From Acidobacteriota bacterium (GTDB lineage: Bacteria; Acidobacteriota; Blastocatellia; RBC074): a stretch of 64,000 nt of DNA. The stretch is from the NCBI GenBank assembly GCA_016715865.1, contig JADJXM010000002.1, positions 248,001 to 312,000 on the forward strand. Direction: 5' to 3'. Below the pieces are notes generated by a model. That model ran no database searches. It saw only the letters and a program-made list of their open reading frames with translations, and was not told the DNA's origin. The position numbers and the translations under genes were made by a program. Of the stretch, positions 11,315 through 24,985 are shown in pieces; position 1 is the stretch's first letter, and every line of letters starts with the position of its first letter.

Positions 11315-13144
11315 TCAGTTTCTCTTGAATAATCTGAAATTGTCGACGACGAAATTGCTTCTGACATACCTGTTCTGGTTCCCGATGGCATAGATGGTCA
11401 CCGGAGTACTGCCATTGAGGACCGTGAAATTGACGATCAGCGATGCTCTGGTTCCGGAAGGAGAAGCTGCGGTCACGTCGGCTGAACCGTCATTGAGGTC
11501 GACTCCGAGAGTGGCGATGGTCCCGAAACTCGGCACAACGTCGCAGGTGAGAGTGTAATTACCGGCTTCCAGTGAGAGATCCTGAGCGCAATAATCGGCC
11601 AGACGGCGGCCATTGGCCTGAAATCGCAGAGCGTAACGACCGTCCGAGACCACGTCTAGTTCTTCGATGACATAGGCGCCTCCGGCCTCTATGAAGTACG
11701 TGAAGACTCTCCAGCCGCTGTAATCGCCGGTTTCGAAGCTGGGGTTCTCGATCAGGAAAAGCGGAGTGCCTGTCACATTCGGCGTCGGAGTCGGAGTGGG
11801 GGGCGGGGTTGTTCTTTCGACGGCCGGACGCACGATCGGCGAGGTTGATCTCTGAGGCGCGGGTATCGGCAAAATCGTCTGCACCGGCGTCGGTGTTGGA
11901 ATCGGAGTTGGAGTTGGCGTGGGCACAGGCGTGGGCACAGGAGTTGGTGTTGGCGTTGGCGTTGGTGTTGGAGTTGGCGTGGGCGTTGGCGTAGGACTGG
12001 GTGTCGGAGTCGGAAGAGGGAAACTCGTGCTGATTTTTCTGATGCAGTGATCGGCGTAATCACTTACGAAGATATCGCCGTTCGAGGCGACGGCGACGCC
12101 GCCCGGCCGTACGAAAGCCGCCTGGGAGGCGACTCCGTCGGCGTGATCTTCGATCCCGCTTCCGGCCAGGGTCGAGACCACCAACTGCGTCATGTCGAGT
12201 TTTCGAATCTGGGCATTGTGCCAGTCGCCAATGATGATGTTGCCGTCATTATCGCGTGCCACTGCGGTCGCAAAGAAGAATGATGCCTGTAGCGCAGGAC
12301 CGTCTTTTTCACTTCCTCCTCCGGCAATGGTGGTCACCAGTCCGCCGGGCGTCACACGCCGGATGACCGAGTTGAAGAAGTCGCCGATGATCAGGTTGCC
12401 CGACAAATCGAATGTCGCCTGCGGAGCCCCCATCGAGAAACTGAATGCGGCCTGAGAACCCTGTCCGTCGGCATATCCGTTGATGCTGCCGGCGATTGTC
12501 GTCACCATGCCCGAGGCGTCGATCTTCCTGACCAGATTGGTGCCGCTGTCGAGAACATAGATATTGCCGGAATCATCGACGGCGACACTCGTCGGCTGAG
12601 AAAACTGGGCTTCCGCCACCGGCCCGTCCTTGCGACCCGACTGGCCGGTTCCGCCGATGGTCGTCACGTTGCGGTTCGGATCGATCTTACGGATCCGGTG
12701 GTTGCCATAATCGGCAACGATGATATTGCCGACGGAGTCCATGGCCACTCCGGCCGGACCGAAAAACCGCGCCAGTTCGCCGTTGCCGTTGGCGAATCCT
12801 GATGCTCCGCCGGCGATCGTCGTGACGGCGCCTTGAGGCGTCACACGACGGACCCGCGCATTCCTGAAATCCGCGACAATGATGTCTCCGTTTCCGTCTA
12901 TCGTGATTCCGAGCGGTGCATTGAAGCGGGCCGAGACCCCCTGCCCGTCGGCGAATCCCGACGACGAAATGCCTGCCACGGTAGTCACGAAGAGAGTGCT
13001 CTGGGCTGTGCCCGAACGAAGATTGAAGATCAGCGCGATGGTCGCCACTATGATCAGTACTATCGGGGTTCTCAAATTGAACCATTCCGATATCCGTTGC
13101 CGCATGGCGGTCGTCGCTGAACCGGGCAGTTGTTTCATATTCAT
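11315..13144 (-). CDS. Exported NHL-repeat beta-propeller protein with Pro-Thr linker
   Basis: 609 residues from ATG 13144 (TTG 13177 is an in-frame alternative; neither has a strong ribosome site). A transmembrane/signal segment (about 28-48) leads to five or six NHL repeats (about 55-385) of the pattern GNIIVADYGNHRIRKI, which build a beta-propeller. A Pro-Thr-rich linker (about 394-445) follows, and a C-terminal beta-sandwich of about 150 residues resembles carbohydrate-binding-like modules, with ENPSFETGDYSGW at its start. Such proteins are exported and bind protein or polysaccharide partners. No catalytic site is seen. The linker is coded by a 6-nt tandem repeat. Confidence 0.85.
   Translation of the reverse strand: MNMKQLPGSATTAMRQRISEWFNLRTPIVLIIVATIALIFNLRSGTAQSTLFVTTVAGISSSGFADGQGVSARFNAPLGITIDGNGDIIVADFRNARVRRVTPQGAVTTIAGGASGFANGNGELARFFGPAGVAMDSVGNIIVADYGNHRIRKIDPNRNVTTIGGTGQSGRKDGPVAEAQFSQPTSVAVDDSGNIYVLDSGTNLVRKIDASGMVTTIAGSINGYADGQGSQAAFSFSMGAPQATFDLSGNLIIGDFFNSVIRRVTPGGLVTTIAGGGSEKDGPALQASFFFATAVARDNDGNIIIGDWHNAQIRKLDMTQLVVSTLAGSGIEDHADGVASQAAFVRPGGVAVASNGDIFVSDYADHCIRKISTSFPLPTPTPSPTPTPTPTPTPTPTPTPTPVPTPVPTPTPTPIPTPTPVQTILPIPAPQRSTSPIVRPAVERTTPPPTPTPTPNVTGTPLFLIENPSFETGDYSGWRVFTYFIEAGGAYVIEELDVVSDGRYALRFQANGRRLADYCAQDLSLEAGNYTLTCDVVPSFGTIATLGVDLNDGSADVTAASPSGTRASLIVNFTVLNGSTPVTIYAIGNQNRYVRSNFVVDNFRLFKRN
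11886..12008. repeat. Hexanucleotide tandem repeat coding the Pro-Thr linker
   Basis: Degenerate GTTGGC/GTTGGA/GTGGGC hexamers in about 20 tandem copies. On the minus strand each unit encodes Pro-Thr (or Pro-Val, Pro-Ile, Pro-Ser). Because units are 6 nt, slippage would change linker length without a frameshift. Confidence 0.8.
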
Positions 13145-13248
13145 CTTTGACGTACAAACTATTTCGGGGAATTTCAAAGGGGGAGCTGTTTTTATCAGAC
13201 CGCAGTCGAATTGTAAACGCGGCTGCTCAATTCACAAGGTGACATCAT

Positions 13249-14166
13249 ATGATCTTTAAGCTCAAATGCAGTCAATCGATCTTATTTGCAATTTTGGTAT
13301 TTTATATTTGCAGTTGTATCTTTGGGCAATCGCCGGATGGCCTCGAGCGGGCACGGCAGCCGATCCTCAAGCTGATCTCGGAGAGCAGGGCCGAAGTCGT
13401 CGGAGTAGCCGTCTATGATCTTCAGTCCGGTAAATCGCTTATGGTCAATGAGCGCGTCAGCCTTCATGCGGCGAGCACTATGAAACTGCCCGTCATGATG
13501 GAGCTTTTTCGTCTCTCGGAAGCAAAAATTCTGAACCTCGATCAGAATATCGCCGTCAAAAATACATTCCACAGTATTGTCGACGGCAGCCAGTACAGTC
13601 TGAGCCGTGACGATGACAGCGACGAACTGGTATACCGCCAGATCGGGGGAGGCATGAAGCTGATCGATCTGATTGATCGGATGATCACCTGGAGCAGCAA
13701 TCTGGCCACCAATTTGCTGATCGAAAGGACCGGAGCCGATAACGTCAATCGACTTATGCGCAGGCTGGGAGCCAGGGATATTCAGGTCCGCCGTGGCGTT
13801 GAGGATATCAAGGCTTTTCGCGCCGGCATCAATAATACGACCACGGCCTACGACCTGATGGTTCTGCTGCGTGTCATTGCGGGGAATAAATTTCTATCCC
13901 GGAAGTCGAATGAAAGGATGATCGAGATACTCTCGGCTCAGCAGTTCAATGACGGTATACCCGCCGGGCTGCCTGCGGGTCTGCGGGTCGCGCACAAGAC
14001 AGGCAACATCACTCGTCATGATCACGATGCCGGGATCGTTTTTGTGAATGGCAGAAAACCTTATGTCATCGTCGTTCTGACAAAAGGAATTGATGACCGC
14101 AAACTGAGCAGCCGGCTGATCGCCGATATCTCGAAGGCCGTTTATCAGGCTCTGGTAAATGACTGA
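13249..14166 (+). CDS. Class A beta-lactamase-like serine hydrolase
   Basis: 305 residues with AAGGTGA before ATG 13249. A signal peptide (about 1-27) precedes a penicillin-recognising fold: active-site STMK (SxxK) after HAAS, a SNLATN segment at the SDN-like position, and HKTGN (KTG box). It matches the beta-lactamase2 (PF13354) group, which includes beta-lactamases and non-resistance hydrolases. The class A omega-loop Glu motif is not obvious, so antibiotic hydrolysis cannot be claimed. The last base of its TGA stop is the first base of a 255-bp repeat element. Confidence 0.85.
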   Translation: MIFKLKCSQSILFAILVFYICSCIFGQSPDGLERARQPILKLISESRAEVVGVAVYDLQSGKSLMVNERVSLHAASTMKLPVMMELFRLSEAKILNLDQNIAVKNTFHSIVDGSQYSLSRDDDSDELVYRQIGGGMKLIDLIDRMITWSSNLATNLLIERTGADNVNRLMRRLGARDIQVRRGVEDIKAFRAGINNTTTAYDLMVLLRVIAGNKFLSRKSNERMIEILSAQQFNDGIPAGLPAGLRVAHKTGNITRHDHDAGIVFVNGRKPYVIVVLTKGIDDRKLSSRLIADISKAVYQALVND

Positions 14167-14420
14167 GTACTCTGCAAACTAAATTTTCTTGTATTCAAGA
14201 CTGGAAAAAAGATAATCGCAGAGGCCGCGAAGAAGCGCAAAGAAATTAATCGCAAAGGCCGCAAAGAAGCAAAGATATACAGGGAAGATCAGTGTTCGAA
14301 TTATATCCAATGGACAATAATCCGGATTTGCATATCACCAAAAAATCTTTGTCCCTTTGCGGTCTCTGCGATTAATTTCTTCCCGACTTAAATGTCAGAA
14401 AATTTAGTTTACAGAGTACT
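14166..14420. mobile_element. AGTACT-ended hairpin element, copy 1
   Basis: A 255-bp element bounded by imperfect terminal inverted repeats (AGTACTCTGCAAACTAAA... and ...TTTAGTTTACAGAGTACT). Inside are inverted CGCAAAGGCCGCAAAG-type arms and a central core (GATATACAGGGAAGATCAGTG...) nearly identical to copy 2 at 51.6 kb. There is no coding capacity. It begins in the stop codon of the beta-lactamase-like gene. The remaining 14421-14601 is AT-rich with no further feature I can support. Confidence 0.7.
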
Positions 14421-14589
14421 GATGCTATGCAGCAGGAATTTGAATTGCATATCATCAGGAAATTAATAAGGATACTCGAGAATAATTTTGCCTTTTGCTT
14501 CGAGATTCACTACAGTACGAATATCTTCGGCTGAAAACAGCCGCGCCCCCGGCGCCCATTGTGATGATAGTATGTGCCCCACCGCAGTT

Positions 14590-16455
<1,866 letters not shown>

Positions 16456-16694
16456 TCTGCCCCCTTGAAAATAGCGGCAGGTGTAGGTCAAATATTGTAA
16501 TGATTATATTTCCGGCTCCCATCTCTTTTTTTTTGCGTTTTGCCACGCATTTAATTACAGTAAACAAAGGTCTACTCCCAGGACCTGATTCCTTTTGTGG
16601 TGAATCATCGAATCGCGTTACCCCTTCCATTGCTGTTGCAGGCAGACATGCGCTCAGCAAGGCATGAAATTATATCGGATGGTGTCAGGCTCTA

Positions 16695-18521
16695 ATGGCG
16701 GGTAGAATAATAGGTAATTATCAAATCCAGGATGAATTGGATCACGGCAATTTAGGCGCGTTGTATCGCGGTCGTCATCTGAACCTCAATACGGATGTCG
16801 TGATTCGCGAAATTCACCTGGCCACTTTTCCCGTATCGACTAGGGTTCAACTGAAGGCCAGGTTTCGACGCGAGCTTTTCATTCAGGCTCAACTCAATCA
16901 TCCATCTATCGCCCGTGTTTACCAGTCGTTTGTCAAAGGCGACAATTATTATGTGGTCTCTGAGTATGTTCCGGGGGTGAGCCTGCGTGAGTTGCTGGAA
17001 AGGGAGGGACTTCCGACTGCGCTGCAAGCCCTTTATATCTGCAAGCAGGCGCTGGTTGCGCTCGAATATGCTCATGCCCTCACCTATCTTGACGAATCCG
17101 ATGTTCAGCGAGTCGGTGTAATTCACCGCGATATCAAGCCGTCAAACCTGGTTATTGACGGGCAGGGGAAACTGAAGATAACCGATTTCGGGATTGTCAG
17201 GATGCCCGATAGCCAGACGCTTGCCCCGCCGATCTTTCAACCAGGCACGATGGAATATATGGCGCCTGAACAGGTCCGGGGACTCGAACCTGATGCCCGG
17301 GCTGATATCTACAGCCTGGGCGTGACCTTTTATCAGGTTCTGACGGGGCACCTGCCATATCCTCGCTCCGCCAAAGCCACTGATTCGGCGTTACACGACA
17401 CCATTCTTGACCATGAGCCTCCGCTGATAAGCGAGTTCCGGTCCGACGTCAATCCGGCGCTTGCCAATATCTTTGCCAGATCCATCGCCCGAAATCCGGG
17501 CAGCCGTTTTCAATCCGCCGGAGAATTTCTGGCGTCGATCAGGCAATACGAGCGAAGTTACAACCAGGTGGAATCGCCTTCAAAGCCATTCTCGGCGCGG
17601 CCGGCAAAAAAACTGAATGAAGGGGCGCAGCATCGACCGTCTACACCTGCTGTCCAAAATCCATTGTCTCCACCGATACAAACCGCTCTGATAAACCCGA
17701 CGTCAGAAAAACGTCATTCGATCGATCGCAGCAATCGAACGACGCTACCCATGCCAGGTCAGAGTCAAGGCGCTTCGACAGAGTCGGGGAGAGAAGATTC
17801 GGGCAGCCTCTCCAGTCGACGCGTCACGTCTCCTCTCCCGAGACCTGACCAGATGAACATTCCCCCGGGGGCGGCCGCCCAACCACACGGCGCGCAGGCT
17901 ATGGCTAAATCCGGTATGAATGAAGAGATGTTCTTTATAGATGGGGCATCATCCGGAAACCGCGTCGGCTGGGTTGTCGCCGCCGCTTTAACGATGATCG
18001 CGGTTTTAGCAGGGCTATACCTTTTCGTACTCAAGGAAGGTCGGCCGGATCAGTCGCTCGCCATCAAGGCCCCGGTTTCGGCCACCGACGTCACCGCCGC
18101 CGCCGCTGCCGTCAATCAGAACCCGATCGATACGGTGGTTTCCGCCACTCTGACGCCGGCAGATATTGACCGTCTTAACCAGGCCCGCGAAGCTGATCGA
18201 CTCGGCAAATTCAATACTGCAATCACGCTTTATGGGGCGTTTCTTCAATCAGCGCCAGGATCTGCAGAAAGCGCCAGAATCTCGGAGCAACTCGACCGGC
18301 TCAGAAAATTCGTTGCTCACCTGAATGCCGCCAAATCCGCCTTCAATCGCGGGGATTACCGGACAGCGCGAGATAATTACTCCGAAGCTCTCAAACTCCG
18401 GCCCTATTCCCGACTAGTCCAGAATGGCATAGCTGAATGTAACTCCAGACTCTCCGACGGATCAGGTTCATCTGAAACCACAACCCGCCCACGCCGCACT
18501 ACACCTCTGACTGATAACTGA
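16695..18521 (+). CDS. Ser/Thr kinase paralogue with Arg in place of the beta-3 lysine
   Basis: 608 residues with the same layout as the preceding kinase: kinase fold (about 9-275), Ser/Pro-rich linker, one transmembrane helix (about 418-440) and two TPR-like helices at the end. HRDIKPSNL, DFG and APEQ are kept, but the beta-3 lysine aligns with R38 (VVIREI, codon CGC at 16806-16808), and the glycine loop is degraded to DHGNLGALY. It may therefore be a pseudokinase or a weak kinase that scaffolds or regulates its neighbour. Family assignment is secure; activity is doubtful. A short AT-rich spacer precedes it with no hairpin seen. Confidence 0.92.
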   Translation: MAGRIIGNYQIQDELDHGNLGALYRGRHLNLNTDVVIREIHLATFPVSTRVQLKARFRRELFIQAQLNHPSIARVYQSFVKGDNYYVVSEYVPGVSLRELLEREGLPTALQALYICKQALVALEYAHALTYLDESDVQRVGVIHRDIKPSNLVIDGQGKLKITDFGIVRMPDSQTLAPPIFQPGTMEYMAPEQVRGLEPDARADIYSLGVTFYQVLTGHLPYPRSAKATDSALHDTILDHEPPLISEFRSDVNPALANIFARSIARNPGSRFQSAGEFLASIRQYERSYNQVESPSKPFSARPAKKLNEGAQHRPSTPAVQNPLSPPIQTALINPTSEKRHSIDRSNRTTLPMPGQSQGASTESGREDSGSLSSRRVTSPLPRPDQMNIPPGAAAQPHGAQAMAKSGMNEEMFFIDGASSGNRVGWVVAAALTMIAVLAGLYLFVLKEGRPDQSLAIKAPVSATDVTAAAAAVNQNPIDTVVSATLTPADIDRLNQAREADRLGKFNTAITLYGAFLQSAPGSAESARISEQLDRLRKFVAHLNAAKSAFNRGDYRTARDNYSEALKLRPYSRLVQNGIAECNSRLSDGSGSSETTTRPRRTTPLTDN

Positions 18522-18548
18522 TTCGATTTCAATGAAATTGAAAAAAAA

Positions 18549-18582
18549 CACCCCACCGGAACCATTGGATTCCGGTGGGGTG
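18549..18582 (-). terminator. Strong rho-independent terminator
   Basis: Perfect stem CACCCCACCGGAA/TTCCGGTGGGGTG with an 8-nt loop. On the minus strand it is followed by eight T residues (the A run 18541-18548). It terminates the small exported-protein gene, and the stem also lies just after the converging kinase gene. Confidence 0.9.
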
Positions 18583-18604
18583 CCTGACAGTTCAGACGAA
18601 GTAA

Positions 18605-18991
18605 CTACTTCTCTTCCGCAGTCGTTGTGGTGTTTGAAAGTTCGTTCAGAACCAGGGTTCTTTTATCGCCCGCCAGCATTAATCCAACCATCTTCCGGCC
18701 ACTCTCAGTATCTCTGAGCGACACCGCAGTGTAACGCGACTTCATTTCGCGTTCGACGACCTGGCCTTTGACGGTGGCGATAACCTCTCCATTGTTCATT
18801 AACTTCAGCTCACCTGTCTCGAAGTCGACTCTCGCCCGGTAATCGCCTTTCCTGACTAATGTGTTGTCGAGCATGACATCAGACGATATACTTACATCAA
18901 CTGAACGCTTATTGCTTTGCGCATATGTCGAGTAAGAGATTGAGCCCGCTGCAACTAAGGCCACTGCAAAATATACTAACAGTTTTTTCAT
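18605..18991 (-). CDS. Small exported protein behind a sigma-54 promoter
   Basis: 128 residues with AGGAGGGA 3-4 nt before the ATG, a very strong ribosome site. A signal peptide (about 1-25, ending STYAQ) precedes a compact beta-rich domain with repeated short strands (DVSISSDVMLDNTLVRKG and so on) and a Thr/Glu tail. No Cys and no enzyme motif. The pattern resembles small acidobacterial exported proteins of unknown function. Its consensus sigma-54 promoter, strong ribosome site and strong terminator suggest a highly expressed, environmentally controlled single gene. Function not recognised. Confidence 0.85.
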   Translation of the reverse strand: MKKLLVYFAVALVAAGSISYSTYAQSNKRSVDVSISSDVMLDNTLVRKGDYRARVDFETGELKLMNNGEVIATVKGQVVEREMKSRYTAVSLRDTESGRKMVGLMLAGDKRTLVLNELSNTTTTAEEK

Positions 18992-19038
18992 TTATCCCTC
19001 CTTGTGTAATAACCTTAAATCAATCTGTTTCCGGAAGC

Positions 19039-19056
19039 CAATCTTGATCAAGATTG
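19039..19056. promoter_or_regulatory. Perfect 18-bp palindrome in the leader
   Basis: CAATCTTGATCAAGATTG is its own reverse complement. It lies between the sigma-54-type promoter and the start of the small exported-protein gene, so it could be a repressor operator or an RNA stem. Binding factor unknown. Confidence 0.4.
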
Positions 19057-19102
19057 AGACTCAAGTAGTGAATACTTCCGTTAACCTCTTATCAGTCGAA
19101 AT

Positions 19103-19118
19103 TGCAAAGTTTGTGCCA
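19103..19118 (-). promoter_or_regulatory. Consensus sigma-54 promoter
   Basis: The minus strand reads TGGCACAAACTTTGCA, an exact match to TGGCACR-N4-TTGCW. It points at the small exported-protein gene, about 112 nt upstream of its ATG. The rest of the gene-free stretch 19119-19507 shows no other clear element. Confidence 0.8.
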
Positions 19119-19507
19119 TTGAGCCATCTGTTGATTTAAATGGGGTTACGGTAGTTTATTTGGCCAGAATTACAGTCATCTGGTGGCGAATTTGATCAGA
19201 TCTGAGGCATGCTGCGACAGAATCATGCAGGGTCGTTCAATCCGGTATGTCCCGTTAGATACTCACAATATCCTGCCTCATTCTGTGACTTCTCTGTGAA
19301 AATTTCCGTCCGGATTCGCTTTCATCGCTAATCCATGGCTGCGACATTTAGAGACACACACAGGGTGAAACCTGCGAGTTATCGAACGTTAATACAGTAT
19401 TTTGCTGTCATTTAAAATATGGTACTATCTGTGGTATTCAGTCGGATGAGGTAAGTGGTTTTAACATCTTGCCGAGGCCCCGGAACGTACAATTGGAGTT
19501 TTATCGT

Positions 19508-20068
19508 ATGTCCCTTGGGAGGAAAGTACTATTATTGAATGCCACGTATGAGCCGCTCAGTGTTGTGACGGCTCCAAAGGCGTTGACGCTGGTCTGGCGG
19601 CAGGTGGCCGAGGTCCTGGAACTGGACAAAGGCAACATTCTGCGGTCGCCCCGGTTCGTCTTCGATGTGCCGTCGGTTATCCGCCTGACCCATTACATCG
19701 ATATCCGGTCGCGACAGAACCGCGTCACCAATCGCCATCGCATACTCTCGCGCGACCATTACCGCTGCCAGTACTGCGGTTTGAAGGGGACCGTCTTCGA
19801 TCTGACCCTCGACCACATCCTGCCGCGATCGCGCGGGGGCCGCACCCTCGCCGAAAACCTGGTCACGGCCTGCAAGGACTGCAACAACCGCAAAGGAAAC
19901 AGGACCCCTGAAGAGGCGCGCATGCCTCTGCTCACCAATCCGAGCGCGCTTTATTACGGGCTCGAGCGACTGGCTTTGCAGCGCTCCGCCGATGCGCGCC
20001 CCGAATGGCGGAAATACCTGTTTCTGGATCACGCCGACGAGATCGAAGAGAGCGTCTCCACCGGGTGA
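19508..20068 (+). CDS. HNH endonuclease-fold protein
   Basis: 186 residues from ATG 19508, with GGAG about 9 nt upstream; the open frame begins 39 nt earlier without a better start. An N-terminal region (about 1-75, LNATYEPLSVV) precedes an HNH nuclease domain with two zinc-binding CxxC pairs (CQYCG and CKDCN) enclosing the DHILPRSRGG motif. This is the HNH family common as single chromosomal copies in many bacteria (McrA-like zinc HNH). It is not part of a recognisable restriction system or mobile element here. Its physiological role is unknown. Confidence 0.88.
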   Translation: MSLGRKVLLLNATYEPLSVVTAPKALTLVWRQVAEVLELDKGNILRSPRFVFDVPSVIRLTHYIDIRSRQNRVTNRHRILSRDHYRCQYCGLKGTVFDLTLDHILPRSRGGRTLAENLVTACKDCNNRKGNRTPEEARMPLLTNPSALYYGLERLALQRSADARPEWRKYLFLDHADEIEESVSTG

Positions 20069-20146
20069 GTTTGGAGCTTTGCAGACGTGCGCCTTGACAT
20101 TAAGCCTCCGGCTTTGCTAATTTACCTGTCTTGTGAATTTGGTTAT

Positions 20147-22547
<2,401 letters not shown>

Positions 22548-22557
<10 letters not shown>

Positions 22558-22632
22558 ATTATGAATGATGAATGACAGAGCATTATCACCTGAGGCTTTA
22601 ATTCATCACTCATAAATCATCATTCATAATTT
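22548..22632. repeat. Heptad-armed inverted repeat C
   Basis: ATGAATGATGAATG-type 7-nt units on the left and the complementary CATCATTCATAAT on the right, with at least 14 paired bases around a short loop. It starts inside the thrS 3' end and ends a few nt before the infC ribosome site, so it could modulate infC expression. Confidence 0.7.
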
Positions 22633-22636
22633 CTTT

Positions 22637-22643
22637 GGAGGTG
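22637..22643 (+). promoter_or_regulatory. Ribosome site that decides a non-AUG infC start
   Basis: GGAGGTG at 22637-22643 is followed after 5 nt by ATC at 22649. No ATG, GTG or TTG exists in frame between the stop at 22613 and GTG 22745, which is already inside the conserved part of IF-3. Confidence 0.75.
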
Positions 22644-22648
22644 TAGTT

Positions 22649-23209
22649 ATCAGTAACGGATATTCAGGTGGCGGCGGTTTTAGAGGACGGCGTGACACCA
22701 GAACGCCGCAGGTAAGAATCAACGAGCGAATCCGCACGAAAGAGGTGCGTGTCATCGATGAAGAAGGTGAGCAGCTCGGAGTAATGACGCCGCAAAAGGC
22801 ACTTGAAATCGCGCGCTCGCGTGGATATGACCTGGTCGAGGTCGCCCCGCAGGCCGTCCCGCCGGTCTGCCGCATCATCGACTTCGGTAAATACCAGTAC
22901 GAGCAGAAGAAGCGCGCACACGAAGCCAAGAAGAAACAGGTCGTCATCGAGGTCAAGGAGATCAAGTTCCGACCGGCGACCGATGAGCACGATTATAATT
23001 TCAAGATGAAGCATGCCAAGGAGATCCTGGCTGACGGCAACAAGGTCAAAGCAACGGTTCGCTTCCGCGGGCGTGAAATCACGCACAAGGAGCTCGGCCT
23101 GCAGCTGCTTGACCGGCTCGAGAAGGATCTGGCTGAATCGGGAACGGTCGAATTCCGGCCGCGCCTTGAAGGCATGCAGATGATGGTCGTCTTTGGACCC
23201 AAGAAATAA
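22649..23209 (+). CDS. infC: Translation initiation factor IF-3
   Basis: 186 residues from ATC 22649, a rare start codon. The choice rests on GGAGGTG 5 nt upstream and on the conserved VRINERIR segment that is encoded before the first canonical start (GTG 22745). After a Gly/Arg-rich N-terminal extension come the IF-3 N domain (about 25-95), the lysine-rich linker helix and the C domain with KVKATVRFRGREI. The factor binds the 30S subunit and proofreads start codons. AUU/AUC starts of infC in other bacteria underlie autoregulation, because IF-3 rejects non-canonical starts; the same logic is likely here. Confidence 0.94.
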   Translation: MSNGYSGGGGFRGRRDTRTPQVRINERIRTKEVRVIDEEGEQLGVMTPQKALEIARSRGYDLVEVAPQAVPPVCRIIDFGKYQYEQKKRAHEAKKKQVVIEVKEIKFRPATDEHDYNFKMKHAKEILADGNKVKATVRFRGREITHKELGLQLLDRLEKDLAESGTVEFRPRLEGMQMMVVFGPKK

Positions 23210-23229
23210 TCGAATTAACTGGAGGAGAA

Positions 23230-23433
23230 ATGCCAAAACTTAAAACTCACAGAGGCGCGGCAAAGCGGTTTCGCACCACTGCGACAGGGAAGATCAAACG
23301 TGGTCATTCCCACGCGCGCCACATTCTTACCAAAAAGTCGGCGAAGCGGAAACGCCAGCTGGATATGGACGTCCTGGTCTCAGAGAGCGACCAGAAACGT
23401 GTTGAGGCGATGCTCCCCTACGGCAGAAGGTAG
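23230..23433 (+). CDS. rpmI: Ribosomal protein L35
   Basis: 67 residues, very basic, with the family signature KLKTHRGAAKRFR at the N-terminus and GHSHARHILTKKS in the middle. GGAGGAG precedes the ATG. It lies 20 nt after infC and before rplT in the conserved infC-rpmI-rplT order. Part of the large ribosomal subunit. Confidence 0.96.
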   Translation: MPKLKTHRGAAKRFRTTATGKIKRGHSHARHILTKKSAKRKRQLDMDVLVSESDQKRVEAMLPYGRR

Positions 23434-23491
23434 AGAGGCGTCGATATTTTAATCCAATTCGGCGCGGAGCCATTTCGTAGCCGGTGAAAGT

Positions 23492-23878
<387 letters not shown>

Positions 23879-23886
23879 TCCGAAGT

Positions 23887-24982
<1,096 letters not shown>

Positions 24983-24985
24983 ACA

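Noticed and set aside
13249..14166. Call as an antibiotic-resistance beta-lactamase
   Set aside because: SxxK and KTG boxes are present but the class A omega-loop Glu motif is not evident, so only the wider serine hydrolase family can be supported.
14180..14400. CRISPR array, suggested by repeated CGCAAAGGCCGCAAAG units
   Set aside because: Units are inverted as well as direct, not evenly spaced, and no spacers or cas genes are present.
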